A stretch of DNA of 64,000 nucleotides from G963667145 sp963667145 (lineage in GTDB: Bacteria; Cloacimonadota; Cloacimonadia; G963667145). How positions within the stretch are numbered: position 1 is the first letter of the stretch; each line of letters begins with the position of its first letter. The notes under the pieces were generated by a model that made no database searches, was not told where the DNA came from, and saw nothing but the letters and a program-made list of their open reading frames with translations. The stretch lies in assembly GCA_963667145.1 (NCBI GenBank), contig OY762943.1:434001-498000 (forward strand). The letters are read 5' to 3'. The position numbers were made by a program, and so were the translations under genes. Shown here piece by piece: positions 24,118 to 30,571 of this stretch.

Positions 24118-25935
24118 TTAGAGAAATTTAATCTCTGCTAATCCCAACTCTTTCAATTTTTCTTTGGTAGGAATGCCATCAGTTCCCCAGCCTCTTATTT
24201 CATAATAGCGTGGAAGCATTTCTTTTACCTTGCTGGTATTGCCTTTGGCAGGTCCTGTTACTATCGGCAACTCAAACATTCTCTTGGGAAGTGTATCTTC
24301 AGCAGGAGAAATACCTGCCTCAAGATTAAACAACTTTTCCAAGTTATGTATTCTATCACCAATAGCTACTATGCTGTCAGCGGTATAATCAAGACCAGTA
24401 TTAGCAACAAGTTGGTCGGCGATCTCAGGAGCCCCAAGACCAAATGTGCTAAACAAACAAATTCCAGCAGAGTCGATGCAAGCCGTCAAATCTTGGAAAC
24501 CTTTAACCCAAACCTCTTTTGCTTCGGTGGCAAATTGGTCAATTTTTTCAGGAACACCTAGTACCTCAGGTGAAATAGTGTAACCTCTAACATGGGCGGC
24601 ACCGTTATTCGAGGTGGCATAGTTCAATCCTATGCCTTGAATAGCTCGGGGGTCATAAGCCGGCATTTCAAGTTTTTTCACACTCATTGAATAACTGGTG
24701 TCGCCAAAATGTTCTGCTAATCTGTAAGAACCTTGGGCAATCAATTTCCCTATTCCTTCCATATTTCCAGTCATGCTTACCAATTTTACCATAGCTTCAG
24801 CATTGCCAAAACCAATTTCAAAACCAACATCTTCTTTTTTTACCAAACCTGCTTCGTACATCTCTAATAAACAACCAACAGTTGAACCAACAGAAATTGT
24901 ATCCAATCCCATTTCATTACAAATGAAATTCGCCTTAACTACAGCATCGAGATTATCAATGCCACATTGTCCACCGAAAGACCAAGCAGATTCATATTCG
25001 GGACCTTCGCCATATCCAGCAAATTTTTCGTTGGTAACCTTACACACACGTCCACAAGAAATAGAACAACCAAAACAAGATTTCTTTTTAACCAATTGAT
25101 TTTCCGCTAGAGATTCTCCACCGATTTTGTTGGCAGTTGGGAATTGAGCATCCGTGAAGTTGCGAGTAGGGAATCCTCCAGATTCATTGATAATATTCAC
25201 CAAAACATTAGTCCCATAAGTAGGAAGGCCTGTTCCTCCCACCGGATGAGCCTTTAGTTTGCCCATAACATCGATAGTCACGTCAAAAGCTTTTTTAGGA
25301 TCTGCAGGAGTTACATGTCCTGTTCCATGTACTGCGATAGCTTTGAGGTTTTTAGAACCCATAACGGCACCCAATCCTGTTCTTCCGGCTGCTCTGTCTT
25401 TATCATTCATTATGCATCCCAGCACAGCTAATTGCTCACCTGCAGGACCTATACAACAAACTTTGGCACTTGGAGAAGTAGCTTGTTGGATAGTATCTGT
25501 GGTTGTAGGCACATCCTTCCCCCAAAGTTCCTCAGCACAGCGAAGTTCAACTTTGTCATCATCTACACTCAAATAAACCGGTTTGGAAGATTTGCCTTCG
25601 AAAATTACCATGTCGTATCCCGCAAATTTCAATTCAGGACCAAAATGTCCCCCTGAATTTGAACCGGCAATCGTTCCTGTTAAAGGAGATTTGGAAACTA
25701 CTTCATATCTTCCTGTAGAAGATCCCATGCACCCAGTTAAAGGACCTGTGGCAAAAATCAATTTATTTTCAGCAGAAAGCGGGTCAACTTTAGGAGATAC
25801 TTCATTCACAAAATATCTGACACCCAAACCTCTGCCACCAATATAATCTTTAGCAAAATCGTAATTCAACTTTTCAACTTCAACTGAACCTTTGCTCAGA
25901 TTAACTCTTAAAACTTTTCCTGTCCAAGCATTCAT
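24118..25935 (-). CDS. Aldehyde:ferredoxin oxidoreductase (tungsten enzyme)
   Basis: This cytosolic tungstopterin/[4Fe-4S] enzyme oxidises aldehydes to acids with ferredoxin (reversible). N-terminal motifs are YIGGRGLGVRYF and GPLTGCMGSSTGRY. The cluster cysteines C287, C290 and C294 (SCFGCSISC) match the CxxCxxxC of characterised AORs, and AGICLF near residue 490 supplies the fourth. The ATG at 25935 has a GGAGGTG site and gives 605 residues, the usual size. Reading from an upstream in-frame ATG adds 24 residues overlapping the ferredoxin gene and is unlikely. Substrate range is unknown. It forms an operon with the ferredoxin subunit. Confidence 0.95.
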   Translation of the reverse strand: MNAWTGKVLRVNLSKGSVEVEKLNYDFAKDYIGGRGLGVRYFVNEVSPKVDPLSAENKLIFATGPLTGCMGSSTGRYEVVSKSPLTGTIAGSNSGGHFGPELKFAGYDMVIFEGKSSKPVYLSVDDDKVELRCAEELWGKDVPTTTDTIQQATSPSAKVCCIGPAGEQLAVLGCIMNDKDRAAGRTGLGAVMGSKNLKAIAVHGTGHVTPADPKKAFDVTIDVMGKLKAHPVGGTGLPTYGTNVLVNIINESGGFPTRNFTDAQFPTANKIGGESLAENQLVKKKSCFGCSISCGRVCKVTNEKFAGYGEGPEYESAWSFGGQCGIDNLDAVVKANFICNEMGLDTISVGSTVGCLLEMYEAGLVKKEDVGFEIGFGNAEAMVKLVSMTGNMEGIGKLIAQGSYRLAEHFGDTSYSMSVKKLEMPAYDPRAIQGIGLNYATSNNGAAHVRGYTISPEVLGVPEKIDQFATEAKEVWVKGFQDLTACIDSAGICLFSTFGLGAPEIADQLVANTGLDYTADSIVAIGDRIHNLEKLFNLEAGISPAEDTLPKRMFELPIVTGPAKGNTSKVKEMLPRYYEIRGWGTDGIPTKEKLKELGLAEIKFL

Positions 25936-25936
25936 A

Positions 25937-26419
25937 TTACACCTCCATACCAAAAGCTTGAAGTAACTTTTCTGAAATATTTTTTTTGCGCTCCAAAGTT
26001 TCTTCATCTTCGTCTACCCAAGAGATAGCCCCAGTCGGACAAACCTTGGCACAAGTCGGATCGCCGTCACAAGTATCGCACTTGTAAACTTTACCTGCAT
26101 CGGTGGAATAAGAAATGTTGCCAAAAGGACAAGCAGATACACACAGACGACAGCCTATACACTTACTTTTGTCAAAATCAACTCTGCCTGTTTCTTGATT
26201 TTTACTCAAAGCTCCTGGAGTACAAACAGCTACACAAGCAGCTTCTTTACATTGCAAACAAGTAAGTGGTACGGAAAACTTAGACTCGGCAGCTAAAACG
26301 GAAATACAAGATTTTGAAGGGCTAATAACTCCCTCATGAGCTAAAGAACATGCCAATTGACAATTGCGACAATCAACACACTTCTCAGGTTGCAAAAACA
26401 ACACTTTTTTCTTGGACAT
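25937..26419 (-). CDS. Ferredoxin-like electron-transfer subunit with multiple 4Fe-4S clusters
   Basis: This 160-residue iron-sulfur protein of the HycB/DmsB type is probably the electron partner of the oxidoreductase encoded one base downstream. Cysteine motifs are CVDCRNCQLAC, CLQCKEAACVAVC, CIGCRLCVSACPFG and CDTCDGDPTCAKVCPTG, enough for about four clusters. The ATG at 26419 sits 7 bases after GGAGG. That GGGAGG is complementary to the CCTCCC of the leader RNA upstream, pointing to translational control. Confidence 0.92.
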   Translation of the reverse strand: MSKKKVLFLQPEKCVDCRNCQLACSLAHEGVISPSKSCISVLAAESKFSVPLTCLQCKEAACVAVCTPGALSKNQETGRVDFDKSKCIGCRLCVSACPFGNISYSTDAGKVYKCDTCDGDPTCAKVCPTGAISWVDEDEETLERKKNISEKLLQAFGMEV

Positions 26420-26449
26420 ATCATATCCTCCCATTAATTTGGTTTTGTT

Positions 26450-26550
26450 TCCTTTCCAAATGCGGGAGGTATAACTGTTTCCAATTATGCCCTATCGGCT
26501 CATGTTCGGCGGTCTGATAACCACTACGAGACAGTGAGCTCGGAAACACG
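26450..26550 (-). promoter_or_regulatory. Probable Moco/Tuco riboswitch upstream of the ferredoxin-AOR operon
   Basis: The leader on the minus strand contains GCTCA (26535-26539) pairing with TGAGC (26498-26502), the string GAGCCGATAGGGC, a 7-bp hairpin closed by a GAAA tetraloop (26471-26488), then ACCTCCCGC and GGAAAGG. These blocks, their order and the tetraloop agree with what I remember of the molybdenum/tungsten cofactor RNA motif. The gene context (tungsten enzyme, Wtp, MoeA) fits exactly. CCTCCC (26464-26469) is perfectly complementary to the Shine-Dalgarno GGGAGG (26427-26432), so cofactor binding could hide or free the ribosome site. The family match is from memory, not a covariance search. 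Confidence 0.55.
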
Positions 26551-26556
26551 TGCGAA

Positions 26557-26583
26557 TAATTAACCTAAATAAATCTTTGTCAA
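26557..26583 (-). promoter_or_regulatory. Candidate promoter for the ferredoxin-AOR operon
   Basis: On the minus strand a perfect TTGACA (26578-26583) is followed by TAATTA (26557-26562), spacer 15, or ATTATT at spacer 17. Transcription would start near 26548, just before the riboswitch-like leader. The position supports a leader of about 125 bases. Confidence 0.45.
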
Positions 26584-26902
26584 ACTAAAAGTAGAAAAAT
26601 AACAAAACCACACTAAATTGTTTACTCTAAATTAATATTTGAGTAACTTAAATTTTTGGAAAGGTCACACTAAAAAAATCCACCCTAAATTAACAATTTG
26701 TAACAGCCAAATTTATAAAAAAATAGTAGCCAAAAATAGTACAAAGCATTTGCTTATTCCAAAAGCTAATCCGACTTGTAATTCGGATGTTGAGAGTACT
26801 TACTGCTTGATTGATGACGAGATAGAAAATCGCCAAAAAATATTTATGTTCGAGAGGCATAAAAATTAACAAGGGTGGATACTTTATAGTACATACCCCC
26901 AA
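26584..26902. other. AT-rich spacer between the tungsten island and the IS element
   Basis: About 320 bases of very AT-rich sequence. A 76-residue plus-strand frame has no ribosome site and no recognisable similarity. Apart from the promoter at its left edge and one copy of TACCCCCAA at its right edge (the IS target duplication), I see nothing. Confidence 0.5.
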
Positions 26903-28247
26903 GTCAAGTCTCATTTGTGGTGTTAATTCTCTCATGTTTTAATTATTCTTAAAAATTTTCTGCTAACTTAAGTTTTTTCTGTAAGTTGGCTCTTTCTGTT
27001 TTTATTATACTCATATAGGTTCGGCCCTCTGTCCAGTCCTCGTTTTGCTGAACCAAAATTGCTCCAATTAGAAGATTACAACTCTCACAATTAGGAAAAA
27101 TTCTGATGCTTTTTTCTCGTCGTCTAATCTCCTCATTCAGTCGTTCTATCGGATTAGTACTTTTAATTTTCGCCCAATGTTGTTCTGGTAAGGCAATAAA
27201 ATTGCTAACTTCAGGCAAGGTCTCCTCAAGCCAGTCAAAAAGTCGTTCACTCCCTTTATTTTCAACATTTGACAACAACTTATCTTTGTGATATTTAAAT
27301 TCTTCCAAGTTTGCTGATTTCACAAAATTGCTACTCAGAGGAGCTAGCCAGCCCAAATCTTTCTTCGGAACTTTATCCAACAAATTTCTTTGCCAATGCA
27401 CAATACATCGCTGCTGAATTTGGCACGGAAAGCACTTGGTTAAAGAGGCTTTCAGACCATCATGATCATCCCTTATCCACATATTTGTTTTTCTTAAACC
27501 TCTGTGCTTTAGGCTCAAAAAGAACTCTTCCCAAGAACTTTCGGCTTCTTTCAGGTGCATCTCAAATCCCAAAATTTCTCGCTTTCCATCTTCCGTTAAG
27601 CCAAGAGCAATCATAATTGCTTGCGGTCTAACCTGCCCATTTTCTCGCACTTTAGTGTAAATTGCATCAATCCAGATGTATTCATATCTTGAAGCCAATT
27701 TGCGAGATTTCCATTTATTTACCTCTTGTTGAATCGGCTGAATATACCTGCTAACTGTGCTTTTGTCCAAATTTTTTATCCCAAGCTTGTCGAACAATTT
27801 TTTCATTTTCCGAGTAGAAACTCCATTGATGTAAGCCTGCTGAACTATGCTTATCAGCGACCTATCGATTCGTTTGTATTTCTCCATTACAGAAGATGTG
27901 AAAGTACCCTTTCTTATTTTGGGAAAATCAATTTCTAACTCGCCTAAACTAGTGGCAAGTTTTCTGGCTCTAAACCCACTTCTATAAGTTGTTCGCTCCT
28001 CATTTCGCTCATATTTTTTAGCATTCAAATATGACTCTAATTCTGCCTGAAACAGTTGATTTACAGCTGTTTTCAAAATTTTTGCTAAATTATTACTCGT
28101 TTCGTCCTTGACAAAATTTGTAAATTCTTCAAGTTTTTTATCATGGTTGTTGGTCATTTTTGCCTCCTCGTGTTAACTTTTTGTAACATGAGAACAAAAG
28201 TGACCATTTTTTACTTTTTAAATTTACACCAACTTTGAGACGTTATC
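26903..28247 (-). mobile_element. IS256-family insertion sequence, intact
   Basis: The element is 1345 bp, with one transposase gene. Imperfect inverted repeats are visible: GTCTCA...GGTGT.AATT at the left (from about 26908) and its mirror ACACCAACTTTGAGAC at the right (28225-28241). The 9-base sequence TACCCCCAA occurs on both sides (26894-26902 and 28248-28256) as the target-site duplication, which matches the 8-9 bp typical of IS256 relatives. Intact repeats and an open transposase frame suggest recent insertion. Confidence 0.82.
26949..28157 (-). CDS. IS256-family transposase
   Basis: This 402-residue Mutator-type DDE transposase carries the catalytic residues in expected contexts: D164 in IWIDAIYTK, D230 in WIRDDHDGL and E338 in STNPIERLNEEIRRR. 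The C251-x2-H254 pair (CIVHWQRN) is also typical. The N-terminal half has RNEERTTYRSGF and YINGVSTRKM. The frame is complete, so the element may be active. Confidence 0.95.
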   Translation of the reverse strand: MTNNHDKKLEEFTNFVKDETSNNLAKILKTAVNQLFQAELESYLNAKKYERNEERTTYRSGFRARKLATSLGELEIDFPKIRKGTFTSSVMEKYKRIDRSLISIVQQAYINGVSTRKMKKLFDKLGIKNLDKSTVSRYIQPIQQEVNKWKSRKLASRYEYIWIDAIYTKVRENGQVRPQAIMIALGLTEDGKREILGFEMHLKEAESSWEEFFLSLKHRGLRKTNMWIRDDHDGLKASLTKCFPCQIQQRCIVHWQRNLLDKVPKKDLGWLAPLSSNFVKSANLEEFKYHKDKLLSNVENKGSERLFDWLEETLPEVSNFIALPEQHWAKIKSTNPIERLNEEIRRREKSIRIFPNCESCNLLIGAILVQQNEDWTEGRTYMSIIKTERANLQKKLKLAENF

Positions 28248-28280
28248 TACCCCCAATTACACCACAGATGAGGATTAACT

Positions 28281-28748
28281 AAAATGAACAGAGCATTAAC
28301 AATATTACTAATTATTTTTGCAACAAGTATAAACGCAAAAAGTTTTTCAAAGTTAGACTTTTGCGAGAAGTGGGATTTCCAAGGATATATTTATTATGGC
28401 ATGACTTTTTCTCCCGAAGAGAACGAAAAAAATGACTACTTACAATTTTATGAAGATGGGACTTTTGATAGCATAGATGAAGGGGAAAATGAAACAGGGA
28501 CATGGGAATGGATGCCGAAAAGGAAATCGCTTCATTTATACAATAGTAAATCAAATAAACCATTAATTTTAGAAGTTGTTAAGTTAACGGAAACAGCTTT
28601 AATTGTTTTGTTAAAAGACAAAAAAGAAAGTATCAAATTGAAATTTTCCAAGGTGGAGCCTATTTAAGTTTTGGCAAAAGGCATAAAGGGAGGCTTTCAA
28701 AGTGCATGGAATAAATACAAAGATGGATTTATATGAAAATTATCAATA
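28281..28748 (+). repeat. Inverted duplication, copy B (about 468 bp)
   Basis: This is the partner of 13643-14109 in the opposite orientation. Here the right end runs into an intact M28 peptidase gene, whose ATG and first five codons are inside the duplicated segment, so this copy looks ancestral. The last 73 bases are almost unchanged between copies. The IS256 target duplication ends 25 bases to the left. Confidence 0.85.
28284..28667 (+). CDS. Small secreted lipocalin-like protein, copy B
   Basis: This 127-residue paralogue of the product at 13717-14106 has the same signal peptide (MNRALTILLIIFATSINA) and beta-rich body (YLQFYEDGTFDSI, GTWEWMPKRKSLHLY). After its TAA the same frame stays open for 22 codons (VLAKGIKGGFQSAWNKYKDG plus FI), and that second stop overlaps the peptidase ATG as ATGA. 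This suggests the original gene ended there and was coupled to the peptidase, with the present stop being a later mutation. Function is unknown. Confidence 0.7.
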   Translation: MNRALTILLIIFATSINAKSFSKLDFCEKWDFQGYIYYGMTFSPEENEKNDYLQFYEDGTFDSIDEGENETGTWEWMPKRKSLHLYNSKSNKPLILEVVKLTETALIVLLKDKKESIKLKFSKVEPI

Positions 28749-29899
28749 GAATTTTAAAAGAACGCCCTGTAGGAACTGACTCAAACGAAGAAGTTAGTGA
28801 TTTTCTTCTCAGCAAAGTTATTCAAGCTGGATATGAGGCAAATATTTTACAATTTGACTGTAAGCGTTGGAGCAAAGGATTTTCATATATTGATTTGGAA
28901 GGAACGCAATGCGAGATATTCCCAAGTCCTTTTTCTCCTCCTTTTGACGGAATCGGTGAATTAGAGATAGCATCAACATTGGAAGAATTAGAAAGCAAAA
29001 ATATCACAGATAAAATAATCGTTCTTAGTGGCGATTTGACTCAGCAACCCTTACTGCCTAAAAACTTTCCATTTTATTATCCCGATGAGCATAAAGCACT
29101 AATTGAGCTATTTGAAGAAAAGCAACCTAAAGCAATTATCGCCATAACAGGAAAACATCCAATGTGCGGATTAAATCCATTCCCTCTATTTGAAGATGGA
29201 AACTTTCCAATTCCATCAGCATATACAGATAAAATTACAGCAGACAAATTCACTAAAAGCAAAGGTTTAATCAAAGTGAAAATAGCTTCTAAAACAGAAA
29301 TTTCAGTGGGAAGACAGATTGTAGCTTCAAAAAAAAACAATGGGAAAGGCAAAATTGTTGTTTGTGCACACATGGATTCTAAGTATGAGACGGTAGGTGC
29401 AATTGATAACGCCGCTGGGATTGAAGTTTTATTTCAAATTTTAGACAATTTAAAAGATTATAACGATACATATGACATAGATTTTGTCCCGTTCAATGGT
29501 GAAGAATATTTTGGAGTTAATGGACAATTAGAATATCTTAAGCATATCGGAAATGATATGTCGGAAATAAAACTTGTCATAAATATTGATTCACCAGGGC
29601 ATGTAGCATCTAAAACGGCATTGTCTTCGTATAATTTTATTGAAAGTAAGCAAAATTGGTTAAATTCAAAGATTTTTAAAAACGATTTCATTGTCGAAGG
29701 CACACAATGGTATGCTGGAGATCATGCAATTTTTGCATTTCAAGGAGTTCCTTGCATTACCGTAACTTCATCAAATTTGTTTGAAACAGTATTAAACTTG
29801 ACCCATACATCCAATGATACCATTGACAATATTGATTTTGATATTTTGAATGAGACGTCAGTTTTCTTGACCGAATTGATAAAAGAATATAAAGATTAA
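28733..29899 (+). CDS. M28-family zinc aminopeptidase
   Basis: This is a di-zinc exopeptidase. In 388 residues the ligands are in family order: H213 (AHMDS), D225 (AIDNAAG), the catalytic/bridging pair E257-E258 (NGEEYFG), D286 (NIDSPG) and H358 (THTSND). No signal peptide is visible, so it should be cytosolic. It starts with ATG at 28733, within the duplicated segment. Its first codons also occur as a fragment at 13643. Substrate is not predictable; the family includes aminopeptidases and glutaminyl cyclases. Confidence 0.88.
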   Translation: MKIINRILKERPVGTDSNEEVSDFLLSKVIQAGYEANILQFDCKRWSKGFSYIDLEGTQCEIFPSPFSPPFDGIGELEIASTLEELESKNITDKIIVLSGDLTQQPLLPKNFPFYYPDEHKALIELFEEKQPKAIIAITGKHPMCGLNPFPLFEDGNFPIPSAYTDKITADKFTKSKGLIKVKIASKTEISVGRQIVASKKNNGKGKIVVCAHMDSKYETVGAIDNAAGIEVLFQILDNLKDYNDTYDIDFVPFNGEEYFGVNGQLEYLKHIGNDMSEIKLVINIDSPGHVASKTALSSYNFIESKQNWLNSKIFKNDFIVEGTQWYAGDHAIFAFQGVPCITVTSSNLFETVLNLTHTSNDTIDNIDFDILNETSVFLTELIKEYKD

Positions 29900-29981
29900 G
29901 CTAATATTCTCTTCAAAGTAAAAGCACACCTCTCAAATTTTCATTGACACAAAAATTCACCATTTAAAGCAAGTTTGAAGT

Positions 29982-30560
29982 ATGAACAATAAATTTTTTA
30001 TCTTTTTAGAAAAACACCTCGGTGCTTGGTTAATCAAACTTCTTTGTCTGACTTGCAAAATCGTGCGAACCAACGTTCCACCCGTGGAAATGAAAAAAAT
30101 CTTCGCCTTTTGGCATTGCAACCTAATCACGCTAGCGTACTGCCATAGAAACGAAGGTGAAGCTGTTTTGGTCTCCACATCCAAGGACGGGCAACTAATC
30201 GCTGGTCCTTTGGAAGCTCTTGGGTTTGAAACAGTTCGTGGTTCGTCTGGGAAAAACGGCGTTGCTGCCCTCAAGGCTCTGCTCAAAATCGACAATACCG
30301 TCGCCACTGCATTGGATGGTCCGAAAGGTCCTGCTAAGCAATGCAAACCCGGATTTCTCTTCATCGCTCAAAAAAAACAAATTCCCATCGTCTGCATAGA
30401 AATGAAATTCAGCTCCTGTTGGCGACTATCCTCTTGGGACAGATTGATAATTCCCAAGCCTTTCAGCAGAATTGAGGCTAATTATTCCGAACCTATTTAC
30501 CTTGAGACAAAAGAAGACTGTGAAACCAGGTTGGCACTCATCGAAGAAAAAATGGGATAA
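29982..30560 (+). CDS. DUF374 lysophospholipid acyltransferase-like protein
   Basis: This 192-residue protein belongs to the family often found with lipid A or Kdo genes. It shows FAFWHCNLITLAY, VSTSKDGQLIAGPLEALGF, TVRGSSGKNGVAALKALL and the signature TALDGPKGPAKQCKPGFLF. The family probably transfers acyl groups at the inner membrane, but its exact substrate is not established. It is monocistronic, convergent with the nuclease gene (11-base gap). Confidence 0.82.
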   Translation: MNNKFFIFLEKHLGAWLIKLLCLTCKIVRTNVPPVEMKKIFAFWHCNLITLAYCHRNEGEAVLVSTSKDGQLIAGPLEALGFETVRGSSGKNGVAALKALLKIDNTVATALDGPKGPAKQCKPGFLFIAQKKQIPIVCIEMKFSSCWRLSSWDRLIIPKPFSRIEANYSEPIYLETKEDCETRLALIEEKMG

Positions 30561-30571
30561 ATTCCCGAAAA

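Noticed and set aside
26639..26869. 76-residue plus-strand frame before the IS element
   Set aside because: No ribosome site and no recognisable motif in very AT-rich DNA.
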